Positions 44,088 to 51,513 are shown, counted from the first letter of the stretch. The stretch: 64,000 nt of DNA from Caproiciproducens galactitolivorans (GCF_004768785.1 NZ_SRMQ01000001.1:124001-188000); one strand, 5' to 3'. Notes: generated by a model from the sequence alone, not told the origin. Numbers and translations: made by a program.

Positions 44088-44441
44088 TTATTCTGTGTGC
44101 GCTTCGCAGCGCACTTCATGGTTTTTTTGCTCCAAGTGGTTTTTAAAGCATTTTTCAATGATTCCCTCCGGGAATTTCAGCATGGATACCCCGCAATCCT
44201 GCAGCTCGCGGAACAGCTCCGGATTCACGAAGCTCGCGACGGAGAAAGGGGTAATGCAAGCCATGGATTTTTTTCGAAGATAATCGTTATAGCTGATCTT
44301 CCGGCAAGGATACTCAATGTTCAGATTCTCTACATCTTCAATAAACAGCGTGTCGGAAAAATCACAAATGCCAAGATTGAGACCGGGGAAACTCTTCCCG
44401 GAAACCGCATGGTAGTAATTGCATAATTTACAGTCCAGCAT
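44088..44441 (-). CDS. Unknown protein in the hydrogenase operon (117 aa)
   Basis: I do not recognise a family. The protein begins MLDCKLCNYY, a CxxC pair, and has four further cysteines at about residues 26, 46, 62 and 83. No signal peptide or transmembrane helix is seen, so it is probably cytoplasmic and may bind metal. It lies 23 bases after the group-B-like hydrogenase gene on the same strand, with a strong AAAGGAGGG site, and is likely translated from the same mRNA. Role may be accessory to that enzyme. Confidence 0.7.
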   Translation of the reverse strand: MLDCKLCNYYHAVSGKSFPGLNLGICDFSDTLFIEDVENLNIEYPCRKISYNDYLRKKSMACITPFSVASFVNPELFRELQDCGVSMLKFPEGIIEKCFKNHLEQKNHEVRCEAHTE

Positions 44442-44464
44442 AGGAAATATCCCTCCTTTATGTA

Positions 44465-45883
44465 CTATCTCACTTTGACGGATTCTTTTACCCCGCGGGT
44501 GGCCTGTTTTGCGAAGCTTTCAATTCGCATCCTGTTTTTCGCGGGTTGATTCAGGCTGATACAGGCGGCCCCGCCGACACAGCCTCCAACACAGGCCATC
44601 CCTTCGATAAAGTTTTCCACCAACTTCCCTTTGGAAGCTTTCAGAAGGGCGGCGCGGCACTCTTCCAACCCGTCGCAGACCGCCGGGTTTACCTGAAAAT
44701 CAATATTTTTTTCTTCCAGGGCATGAAAAACAGCCTCTGTTACGCCTCCGTTTCTTGCAAATATTCTGCCGAAGTAGGAAGCGTCGTTTAGCTCGCTTTC
44801 CTCCAGTTCTTCCAGATGGATGTCCAAACCACCGAACATGGCCTGAAGTTCTTCAAAAGTGATTACACAGTCAACCACGCCTTGCAGTTCTTCTTTTTGA
44901 AATTCCATCTTTTTGGCGATGCATGGGCCGATGAATACCACTTTTGCGGTTTGATCCCGCTGTTTGATCAGCCTCGCGATTTGCACCATGGGAGAAGGAT
45001 TGCTCGATATATGCTCCTTCAAGTCGGGAAAATTGGATTGAATAAACTGAACGAACGCGGGGCAGCAGGAAGTCGTGAGGAATCCTTTTTCAGCGAGTTC
45101 CTCTGCTTCTTTATCTGCGACAATGTCCGCGCCGAGTGCGGCTTCCACTACCTTGTCAAAACCGATTTTTTTCAGACCGGTTACAATCTGCCCGATGCTC
45201 GCATAGGAAAACTGGCTTGCAATGGCAGGCGCAATAGCGGCGTAAACCCGGTAATTTTTTCCGTGATCGGAATCCCGTATCATCTTCATGGCATTCAAAA
45301 CATAGGATTTATCCGCAATTGCGCCAAACGGGCATTGGCGGACGCACGCGCCGCAGCGCACACATTTGTTTATATCGATTTTCGCTTTGTTTTGCTCATC
45401 CATAGAGATGGCATTCGCCTTGCAGGCGCTGATGCAGGGGCGTTCTTGTTCCGTAATGGCGTGATAAGGACATGAACGCATACATTGACCGCATCCCTTG
45501 CATTTTTCATGGTCGATAACCGCTTTATGGTTTACAAAGGTAATTGCGCCTGCGGGGCACACGTTTTGGCAGCGGTGAGCAATGCACCCCTGGCAGGTAT
45601 CCGTAACGGTAAAGCGTTTTGTTGGGCATTCCTCGCAGGCGACATCAAGTACTTCCACAATATTTTTGTTATTTGGATTGCCGCCCATGGCCAGCTTTAC
45701 CCGTTCTTCTATGATGGCCCGTTCCCGGTAAATGCAGCAACGCATGGTTGCTTTCGGTCCCGGGATGATTTTGCGGGGTATCTCATATAAATTTGCGTTA
45801 AGCTCGTCTTTTGCCGCGAGCCGGATAACTTCTTTCAGAACCCTGTACTTCAGTTTCTGTACATTGGAATTAAATTGCAACAT
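44465..45883 (-). CDS. [FeFe] hydrogenase, group-B-like
   Basis: A 472-residue iron-only hydrogenase homologue. Residues 128-185 contain ferredoxin-type clusters (CKGCGQC, CVRCGAC). The H-cluster motifs are TSCCPAF (C273, C274), IGPCIAKK (C321) and GMACVGGC (C431, C435). The relay cysteine equivalent to C. pasteurianum C299 is present as C273, so catalysis is possible. TSCCPAF and MACVGGC instead of TSCCPGW and MACPGGC point to group B. It is the second gene of a minus-strand operon with a small thioredoxin-like gene before and a Cys-containing gene after it. Confidence 0.88.
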   Translation of the reverse strand: MLQFNSNVQKLKYRVLKEVIRLAAKDELNANLYEIPRKIIPGPKATMRCCIYRERAIIEERVKLAMGGNPNNKNIVEVLDVACEECPTKRFTVTDTCQGCIAHRCQNVCPAGAITFVNHKAVIDHEKCKGCGQCMRSCPYHAITEQERPCISACKANAISMDEQNKAKIDINKCVRCGACVRQCPFGAIADKSYVLNAMKMIRDSDHGKNYRVYAAIAPAIASQFSYASIGQIVTGLKKIGFDKVVEAALGADIVADKEAEELAEKGFLTTSCCPAFVQFIQSNFPDLKEHISSNPSPMVQIARLIKQRDQTAKVVFIGPCIAKKMEFQKEELQGVVDCVITFEELQAMFGGLDIHLEELEESELNDASYFGRIFARNGGVTEAVFHALEEKNIDFQVNPAVCDGLEECRAALLKASKGKLVENFIEGMACVGGCVGGAACISLNQPAKNRMRIESFAKQATRGVKESVKVR

Positions 45884-45945
45884 ATCACATTCCCTTCCAT
45901 AAACCCGGTGGCGCCGATTGTTTAGTAATTATAAATTCTGACGTC

Positions 45946-46194
45946 TCAAAGGTTGATCGGCTGCAAAATATAGGTTCCGAACACATTTTCCAAGTTGTCT
46001 TTTGAAACATATCCCGTCAAGTATTCACCGATTTTTACCGGTACGCCAGAGTTTGTAAAATCTCCCGTGCAAAGCGAAGCGCTTAGGGAAACCTTGTTTT
46101 CAAGGTGATGTTTCTGGATCAGCCGCCGAAATCCTTTCAAGATATCCAATGATTTTAGTTGGGATGATTTTTCGATGTAAACCTCAATGTTCAT
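45946..46194 (-). CDS. Small thioredoxin-like [2Fe-2S]-type protein lacking ligands
   Basis: An 82-residue protein. The pattern VSLSASLCTGDFTNSGVPVKIGEYL fits the thioredoxin-like [2Fe-2S] domain (seen in parts), where C-x-x-x-x-C and later C-x-x-x-C ligands are expected. Only one cysteine is left, so a cluster is unlikely. The ATG at 46194 follows GTGGAG. It is the first gene of the minus-strand hydrogenase operon, 62 bases before the hydrogenase gene. It may be a structural partner rather than an electron carrier. Confidence 0.6.
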   Translation of the reverse strand: MNIEVYIEKSSQLKSLDILKGFRRLIQKHHLENKVSLSASLCTGDFTNSGVPVKIGEYLTGYVSKDNLENVFGTYILQPINL

Positions 46195-46428
46195 AAAAAC
46201 ACTCCACTTCCTAAGTCCCAAGTTCAAAAGCTCTGACAATCTTGTAACAAAACATAGCATGTCGGAAACAGACCGTCAACGAAATTTGCTTTAATTTTGC
46301 TAATTTGAAATTTTAAAAGCCGAAAGTATGCCGCCAAATCGTCATTCGTGCCCGATGAACAGTAGATTTTTTGCTGTTTTTCTTTTTGTTTTTTTTGTAA
46401 AAAACGTCTAAAAATAAAAACCATATTT

Positions 46429-46457
46429 ATTATAGTAACACTTTGTACTTGCATAAA
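46429..46457 (-). promoter_or_regulatory. Putative promoter of the minus-strand hydrogenase operon
   Basis: TATAAT on the - strand (46434-46429), preceded by GTTAC. The -35 (TTTATG at 46457-46452) is poor, suggesting that an activator or another sigma factor is used. The area overlaps a sequence partly similar to the candidate guide RNA at 50830-50853. Confidence 0.45.
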
Positions 46458-46622
46458 GATTATTGTTTTTTATTTTGCTTCGCTGTGACAAAACGTTATA
46501 ATAATTTGATACCCAAAAATTCATACAGGGAAGAATAAATATGTTCTTCATATTTGCACAAAAGATTGTAAAGATTCACAAAAATAGAATAGGACATATA
46601 GATGTTTTCACAATTTATATCG

Positions 46623-46651
46623 TTGTTTTTCGGAATAGTTTGTGATATGAT
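46623..46651 (+). promoter_or_regulatory. Putative promoter of the sensory hydrogenase operon
   Basis: TTGTTT (46623-46628) and TATGAT (46646-46651) with a 17-base spacer, about 120 bases before the ATG. Confidence 0.6.
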
Positions 46652-46773
46652 AGAAAAAACGAGACAAAGGTTCGCCTCCGATCAAATGAATATGCTTTTT
46701 GCCCGCGCAACGTTGTGGGACGAAATCCATCGCTTGCATCGGAACGGCTGCCTGCCCTGTGGAGCGTTATTTC

Positions 46774-48501
46774 ATGGAAGGAATCATTGGTTTAAATAAA
46801 TCGGATTGTAAAAATTGTTATAAATGCATTCGCAATTGCCCGGTAAAATCGATAGCCTATCGGGATGAGCAGATACAGATTCTCGGGGATGAGTGCATCT
46901 ATTGCGGGAATTGTTTGCTGGTTTGCCCGCAAAATGCGAAATATATCAATAGTGATCTTCCGAAAGTGAAAAAAGCGATTGAAGCAGGGGAGAAGCTGTA
47001 TGTATCTCTGGCTCCGTCCTATATTGCCGCATTTCCCCAGACGGGGATTCTGAAAATGTCGGCGGCGTTAAAGCAATTGGGATTTACCCATGTGGAGGAA
47101 ACAGCGATCGGCGCCGAACAGGTGACACGCGAATATGAAAAATTGATCCGAAAGCATAAAATGCAGAATATTATAACTTCGGCCTGTCCCTCGATCAATC
47201 TGCTTATCGAAAAAAATTATCCCTTACTTACTTCCCAGCTTGCGCCGGTTGTAACGCCGGTGATAGCGCATGCGCGTATGATCAAACAGATTTACGGCGT
47301 TCGGGCGAAAGTTGTGTTTATCGGTCCCTGTATATCGAAAAAATATGAATGCCTTGACCCCGTCAACGGCAATCTGCTGTTTTCCGCTCTGACATTCGAC
47401 GAGCTGCAAAATTGGTTCCAGGAGGAAAATGTGGATTTTTCGCAGGAGGACCAAAACAGCCGGGCGATGGCAAATACCCTGCCCCGCTATTATCCGGCGC
47501 CGGGGGGCATTATAAAAAATCTTAACCGGAAGGAACGCGCGGCGTATGAGTGTCTGAGCGTTGACGGGGTGGACCGCTGTATTGAGGTGCTGGATTCCAT
47601 TCAGCGGGACAAACTTTCCGGCTATTTCCTAGAGCTGAATGCCTGCGCGGGCGGCTGTTTGGGCGGCCCGATTTTAAGATCCATGAATATCAGCTTCCTG
47701 CTTTCAAAAAATGTGCTGGTTCGCAATGTGAAGCGTGTGAATGAAGCGCCTCCGGCCCTTACGGAGGGCGTTTCCTTGCAGTTTATGAGAAAGCATCGAA
47801 GCCGCACCGTAAAGCGGAAATCGATTGATGAAAAGAAAATTCGGGAAATATTGGCGTCTACGGGAAAAACTTCTCCCGAAAAGGAACTGAACTGTGGCTG
47901 CTGCGGATATAATACCTGCCGCGAAAAAGCGATTGCCGTGCTTCAGGGAAAAGCAAATATTAACATGTGTATCCCCTATATGCGCGATCTGGCGGAAAGT
48001 ATGTCCAACACGGTTGTGGAAAATACCCCGACCGGTATTTTGATGATTAACAGCCAATTGAATATTGAACAATACAATCCGGCCGCAGCGAAATTACTAA
48101 ACCTCAGCGAAGAAGCCGTCGGCCGCCCGGTCAGCAGCGTCCTCTCAAGTAAAGATTTTGAGAAGGTTCTGAACAGCGGGAAAAATATTCTCAATCATAA
48201 ACAGGCTTACCATTCGCTCGGCTTGGTTTTAGAGCAGACAGTAGTTCTTGTGCGTAATGCGCAGACGTTGTTTGTGCTTTTGAAGGACATTACGCAGGAA
48301 GAAAAAATGCTGGAAAAGCACCGGAAGGTTACGGAAGAAACGGCGGCATTCGCAAAAGAGGTAGTGAATAAACAAATGCGCATCGTGCAGGAGATTACAA
48401 ATCTTCTTGGGGAAACTACGTGCGAAACGAAAGTGGCCTTATTGCAGCTTACCAAAAATATCGTTTCGGAAAAGGACGCTGAAAATGTACATAAAGATTG
48501 A
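46774..48501 (+). CDS. Sensory-type [FeFe]-hydrogenase homologue with PAS domain (HydS-like)
   Basis: A 575-residue protein in the order: two ferredoxin clusters (CKNCYKC at 12-18 with C22; CIYCGNC at 41-47 with C51), H-cluster domain (TSACPS with C138; IGPCISKK with C186; NACAGGC with C291, C295), a four-Cys module (C374, C376/377, C382, C399), a PAS domain (about 410-505) and a short coiled coil. The relay cysteine of catalytic hydrogenases is Ala137. This fits the putative H2-sensing group C type. Start ATG 46774 with GTGGAG. It overlaps the phosphatase gene by 17 bases. Confidence 0.88.
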   Translation: MEGIIGLNKSDCKNCYKCIRNCPVKSIAYRDEQIQILGDECIYCGNCLLVCPQNAKYINSDLPKVKKAIEAGEKLYVSLAPSYIAAFPQTGILKMSAALKQLGFTHVEETAIGAEQVTREYEKLIRKHKMQNIITSACPSINLLIEKNYPLLTSQLAPVVTPVIAHARMIKQIYGVRAKVVFIGPCISKKYECLDPVNGNLLFSALTFDELQNWFQEENVDFSQEDQNSRAMANTLPRYYPAPGGIIKNLNRKERAAYECLSVDGVDRCIEVLDSIQRDKLSGYFLELNACAGGCLGGPILRSMNISFLLSKNVLVRNVKRVNEAPPALTEGVSLQFMRKHRSRTVKRKSIDEKKIREILASTGKTSPEKELNCGCCGYNTCREKAIAVLQGKANINMCIPYMRDLAESMSNTVVENTPTGILMINSQLNIEQYNPAAAKLLNLSEEAVGRPVSSVLSSKDFEKVLNSGKNILNHKQAYHSLGLVLEQTVVLVRNAQTLFVLLKDITQEEKMLEKHRKVTEETAAFAKEVVNKQMRIVQEITNLLGETTCETKVALLQLTKNIVSEKDAENVHKD

Positions 48502-49150
48502 CGCTTACGGCGAATGCATTCAAAAGTACGGCGAGGAGCTTTGCGGAGATCAGGTGAAAATTATCCGGAATCCATCCGGCGTCACCGCCATCCTTGCCGA
48601 CGGACTCGGCGGCGGGACGAAAGCAAGCCTGCTGACCTCATTTACCGCGAAAATAATGGAAACCATGTGCAAAAGCGGGGTGCCCATCGGCCAGGCCGCC
48701 GATATGATCGTTGAATTCCAGCCGGAAACCGGGGAACAGGACAGCGCTCACAAGGTACCTTTTACGCTGATACAAATTCCTTTCAATGGAATGATGCATG
48801 TGGAGCAGTTTGAAACACCGGATGTCATTCTGCTGCGCCGCGGCAAGCCGGTTCCAATGCACGTAAGCTGCAGGGGCTTGCGGGGAAAGACCCTCCGCAG
48901 CGGGGTAATGTCCATAAAGCAGGCGGATACGGTGATTGCGGTTGGCAGCGGCATGCTGAGCGTCGGCGCGAAAAGGAATCTGAAAAACGGCTGGCGACTG
49001 GAAACCCTTTCGGCCTATATGCAGAACGCCTACCATCCCCGGGCGTCAGCCGAGCATTTGGTTCGGCTCCTTCTGAATGCGGGGAATTCGCTTTCCTTCG
49101 GAAAGCCGGAAAAGGATTTATCCGCGATGGTTTTCCGTCTGGGAACCTAG
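48485..49150 (+). CDS. SpoIIE/PP2C-like serine phosphatase
   Basis: A 221-residue PPM-family protein. The metal-binding start is VTAILADGLGGGTKAS, matching the DG-x-G-x-G motif of SpoIIE/RsbU phosphatases, and a late VIAVGSGML segment stands where the second acidic metal motif (often DG) is expected, with Gly-Ser-Gly instead. It starts inside the end of the HydS-like gene, so the two are translationally coupled. In known group C loci such a phosphatase is proposed to transmit the H2 signal. The phosphoprotein target is unknown. Confidence 0.85.
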   Translation: MYIKIDAYGECIQKYGEELCGDQVKIIRNPSGVTAILADGLGGGTKASLLTSFTAKIMETMCKSGVPIGQAADMIVEFQPETGEQDSAHKVPFTLIQIPFNGMMHVEQFETPDVILLRRGKPVPMHVSCRGLRGKTLRSGVMSIKQADTVIAVGSGMLSVGAKRNLKNGWRLETLSAYMQNAYHPRASAEHLVRLLLNAGNSLSFGKPEKDLSAMVFRLGT

Positions 49151-49199
49151 TGGCTTCCGGTGCTATTACATACTTTTGCTTTGAAACAGGAATACGGTT

Positions 49200-50726
49200 A
49201 TGACGTTTAAGACATTGGTGCTGCAAATCTATAAACCGACGAGACAGAAAAAAGAGCTGATGGATACGGCGCTCCTGCGCTATTCGCAGGCCTTCCAGTT
49301 TCTGATGGATCGGTACCGTAAGGAACTTGAGGAACTGGCTGAATCGAAAAGTGCGATCACACAGCGGATCTTGTTCAATTTGATCGACAAAGAAACAGCG
49401 AAAAAATTGAATGATTATGATGTACAGCCGTTCAAGGATTCTTTGAAAATAGAATTCGCCGCCGTTTCGGCTTCCTATATTGCTCAGAAGCGGAAAAATC
49501 CAAGTGCGAGGTATCCTCTCCTGTTTCTGGACGATACCCGTTTTGCTTCCGAGATTGCGGACTGTATCCGTCAATTTGACGGCGTGCGGATTCCACCGCA
49601 AATCTTTGCGTATCGCTGCTCAAAGCTGATCAGCCAAAAGGGAAATCTGCGTTCCCTCTATTTCGGACGGTATGCGATGAACCGCAATTACTGTTTGCTT
49701 TATGATGAATTCAAAGACCGGTTTTACGCAAAGCTGTACCTTTTGAACAGAAAGGAAAGCATTCCGGTCGGAAACTGGGCAAGCGGCCTGTGTTTAAAAT
49801 ACGTTTGGGCGGGTATGCCACCGCTGATTCCTAAGCCCGGCAGGCGAAGCTATATCGTCGTCCCGTTGGCTTTTGGGAAAAGGCAGTATGCCGACTTGAA
49901 GAAAACCCTTGAAAACCCCGGTATGCTTCACTCCGCCCGTTTGGTGAAAAGGGAAAGAAGATACTATTTAATGATCAATATGGAATGCGGCCAAAGGGAC
50001 GCTTTAACGGTGGCGACAACAATGGGGGTCGCTCGCAATATGCCCGGCGGATTGCATTACACCGTTTGCGGGGAAAACGGGGAAATTCAGGAAAACGGCA
50101 GAATCTGCGTGGCACCGAATAAAGAGGATTTGTTTCATCTGGCCAATAAAATAGTAGGCTTCGCGGAAAATTACCGTTCGCAGGTGGTGATGGAGGCAAA
50201 TGGGGGAAGAAACGACCAGTTGCCGCTCCTGCCTGAAGAGGCCTTGTCGGCCGACCAATACGGGGCTCTTGTAAAATTACTAAAGTATAAGCTTCCGGAA
50301 AGAGGGTTGCCGGCGCCAATTGAAGTAAGCGCGAACGGCCTTTTCCATACCTGCCCCGCCTGCGGGAAAAGAACCCGGCGCAATCTGGTATCATCGGAGC
50401 TTTTTATCTGCATTTACTGCGGGTACGCGTCGGAATTGGAATGGATCGGCAGCGAGAGCCTTGCGAAAAGGCTTGAGCAGTACCACCACGATAAAATACC
50501 GCTTTCCATCCGAAAAACAGAAGACGGGCTTCTTTGCTTCAACAAAGTCCTTGGCTTTGAATGCCTGCTTCCGCAAGGGGGAACGGATTATACGCCTGTA
50601 TATGATAGGCTTAGGCAGTTTCTCGAGAATATGGATGGTGAATTTATCGACGATCCGAAAAAATATGCTGTTTGGAGAAAACTTTTTTATGCAGCAAATC
50701 TGAAAGAAGCCGTCCGCTTCTGTTGA
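49200..50726 (+). CDS. TnpB-like protein with inactivated RuvC site (TldR-like candidate)
   Basis: A 508-residue OrfB/TnpB-fold protein. The N-terminal region (1-260) has the YKPTRQKKELMDTALLRY-type start (in parts) of TnpB. RuvC-I reads GVARN (276-280), with Ala278 where Asp is required. RuvC-II keeps a Glu (VVMEANG, E332). The zinc ribbon is CPAC (385-388) and CIYC (404-407). RuvC-III, usually DRDxNAA, reads ELEW (412-415). A tail of about 85 residues follows. No transposase TnpA or transposon ends are seen. It lies 49 bases after the phosphatase, same strand, with only a weak ACAGGA site. DNA cleavage is unlikely; RNA-guided binding is possible. Confidence 0.8.
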   Translation: MTFKTLVLQIYKPTRQKKELMDTALLRYSQAFQFLMDRYRKELEELAESKSAITQRILFNLIDKETAKKLNDYDVQPFKDSLKIEFAAVSASYIAQKRKNPSARYPLLFLDDTRFASEIADCIRQFDGVRIPPQIFAYRCSKLISQKGNLRSLYFGRYAMNRNYCLLYDEFKDRFYAKLYLLNRKESIPVGNWASGLCLKYVWAGMPPLIPKPGRRSYIVVPLAFGKRQYADLKKTLENPGMLHSARLVKRERRYYLMINMECGQRDALTVATTMGVARNMPGGLHYTVCGENGEIQENGRICVAPNKEDLFHLANKIVGFAENYRSQVVMEANGGRNDQLPLLPEEALSADQYGALVKLLKYKLPERGLPAPIEVSANGLFHTCPACGKRTRRNLVSSELFICIYCGYASELEWIGSESLAKRLEQYHHDKIPLSIRKTEDGLLCFNKVLGFECLLPQGGTDYTPVYDRLRQFLENMDGEFIDDPKKYAVWRKLFYAANLKEAVRFC

Positions 50727-50740
50727 TGATTTTTGCTTTG

Positions 50741-50890
50741 GATGCATTAGCTACCGCATCATGCTTCCGCGTATGTGGCGTAATCCCCTATGCAGAGCAT
50801 TTCCGCTGAGCGGAGACGGCTGAGCCGTTCAAGTGTAGCTATTTACTATATGGCCCGCTTAAAACGCAGATGTTGAGAGCGGGCTTTTTT
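50741..50890 (+). ncRNA. Candidate guide RNA downstream of the TnpB-like gene
   Basis: Within 15 bases of the TnpB-like stop begins a row of hairpins: GATGC/GCATC (50741-50760), ATGCT/AGCAT (50761-50800), TCCGC/GCGGA (50802-50814) and ACGGC/GCCGT (50816-50828). TAGCTAC in the first loop (50748-50754) is complementary to GTAGCTA at 50835-50841, a possible pseudoknot. A terminator follows. The layout (hairpins, pseudoknot, short unpaired stretch) recalls omega RNAs of TnpB. The candidate guide would lie in 50830-50853. Prediction by eye only. Confidence 0.45.
50853..50890 (+). terminator. Terminator of the sensory hydrogenase-TnpB-like unit
   Basis: Arms GCCCGCT and AGCGGGC with an 18-base loop, followed by six T. 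Confidence 0.85.
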
Positions 50891-50924
50891 CTAAAGTTGG
50901 ATATGAAAAAATTTTGTTGGTGCA

Positions 50925-50953
50925 TTGACAATTGTGTAAAAAAATAGTATAAT
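50925..50953 (+). promoter_or_regulatory. Promoter of the four-tRNA cluster
   Basis: Consensus TTGACA (50925-50930) and TATAAT (50948-50953), 17-base spacer, 23 bases before the first tRNA. Confidence 0.92.
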
Positions 50954-50976
50954 TATAAATACCGCTGAAAAACTAT

Positions 50977-51053
50977 GGGAGTATAGCTCAGCTGGTTAGA
51001 GCACCTGCCTTACAAGCAGGGGGTCATAGGTTCGAGTCCTATTGTTCCCACCA
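50977..51053 (+). tRNA. tRNA-Val (TAC)
   Basis: 77 bases with encoded CCA. Acceptor GGGAGTA pairs with TGTTCCC. The anticodon loop CTTACAA gives TAC. Confidence 0.96.
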
Positions 51054-51059
51054 TGGAAT

Positions 51060-51136
51060 GGCTCGGTAGTTCAGCTGGTTAGAACGCTAGCCTGTCACGC
51101 TAGAGGTCGTCGGTTCGATCCCGATCCGAGTCGCCA
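51060..51136 (+). tRNA. tRNA-Asp (GTC)
   Basis: 77 bases with encoded CCA and discriminator G. Acceptor GGCTCGG pairs with CCGAGTC. Anticodon loop CTGTCAC gives GTC. Confidence 0.96.
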
Positions 51137-51139
51137 AAT

Positions 51140-51215
51140 GCCTCTGTAGCTCAGTTGGTAGAGCAGGGGACTGAAAATCCCCGTGTCGGTGGTTCGATTC
51201 CGCCCGGAGGCACCA
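51140..51215 (+). tRNA. tRNA-Phe (GAA)
   Basis: 76 bases with encoded CCA. Acceptor GCCTCTG pairs with CGGAGGC. Anticodon stem GGGGA/TCCCC holds loop CTGAAAA, anticodon GAA. Confidence 0.96.
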
Positions 51216-51220
51216 AATAC

Positions 51221-51296
51221 GCGAACGTAGCTCATCTGGTAGAGCGCCACCTTGCCAAGGTGGAGGTAGCGAGTTCGAGCCTCGTCGTTCGCTCCA
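51221..51296 (+). tRNA. tRNA-Gly (GCC)
   Basis: 76 bases with encoded CCA (TCCA). Anticodon stem CCACC/GGTGG holds loop TTGCCAA, anticodon GCC. Confidence 0.96.
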
Positions 51297-51315
51297 GCAG
51301 AGTAAGCCTGCGGAA

Positions 51316-51348
51316 AAACGCTCCTCACACGGTGGGGAGCGTTTTTCT
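51316..51348 (+). terminator. Terminator of the tRNA cluster
   Basis: Arms AAACGCTCC and GGAGCGTTT, followed by a T run. Confidence 0.85.
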
Positions 51349-51401
51349 GTTCGTGCGAAACTCCATGCTGCGGGGGAATTTAAAAAATTTTACTCAAATG
51401 C

Positions 51402-51430
51402 TTGACATTTCCAGTTAGCACGAGTAAACT
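51402..51430 (+). promoter_or_regulatory. Promoter of the feo operon
   Basis: TTGACA (51402-51407) and TAAACT (51425-51430), 17-base spacer. An operator-like palindrome covers the spacer and the -10. Confidence 0.75.
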
Positions 51431-51431
51431 G
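51412..51431 (+). promoter_or_regulatory. feo operator-like site 1 (imperfect palindrome)
   Basis: CAGTTAGC and GTAAACTG half-sites around ACGA, lying on the spacer and -10 of the feo promoter. The half-site resembles those of sites 3 and 4 and the DtxR/IdeR consensus (TTAGGTTAGCC). Confidence 0.6.
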
Positions 51432-51439
51432 TAATAAGC

Positions 51440-51463
51440 GGAGGTTAGTGTACGCTTACCTCC
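51440..51463 (+). promoter_or_regulatory. feo operator-like site 2
   Basis: Palindrome with arms GGAGGTTAG and CTTACCTCC around TGTACG, ten bases after the -10. Confidence 0.55.
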
Positions 51464-51479
51464 ATATAAAAACGGCGAG

Positions 51480-51497
51480 AGTTAGCCGGAGCTAACT
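51480..51497 (+). promoter_or_regulatory. feo operator-like site 3
   Basis: Perfect palindrome with arms AGTTAGC and GCTAACT around CGGA, just before the ribosome site of the first feoA. Confidence 0.65.
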
Positions 51498-51513
51498 AAA
51501 AGGAGTGATCGAA

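Larger units (their letters stand above)
46195..46773. other. Divergent regulatory region between the hydrogenase operons
   Basis: A 579-base gap with no convincing gene. It is AT-rich and must hold promoters for both directions. On the - strand a -10 TATAAT occupies 46434-46429; the matching -35 is weak. On the + strand TTGCTT (46475) with TATAAT (46497-46502) and a nearer promoter at 46623-46651 are present. No textbook Rex or FNR palindrome was found by eye. Confidence 0.55.

Noticed and set aside
46195-46773. Rex-type or FNR-type operator in the hydrogenase intergenic region
   Set aside because: TGTGACAAAACG near 46485 resembles a Rex half-site, but no second half-site at the right distance was found.
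49200-50726. TnpB-like gene as an active IS605-type transposon
   Set aside because: No TnpA, no recognisable hairpin ends, and the RuvC residues are replaced. The gene lies in an operon-like position after the phosphatase.
50741-50890. CRISPR array or CRISPR-like repeats near the TnpB-like gene
   Set aside because: No directly repeated units with spacers occur. The repeats seen are hairpin arms.
51095-51418. Short frames across the tRNA cluster
   Set aside because: They are translations of tRNA genes, an ordinary artefact.
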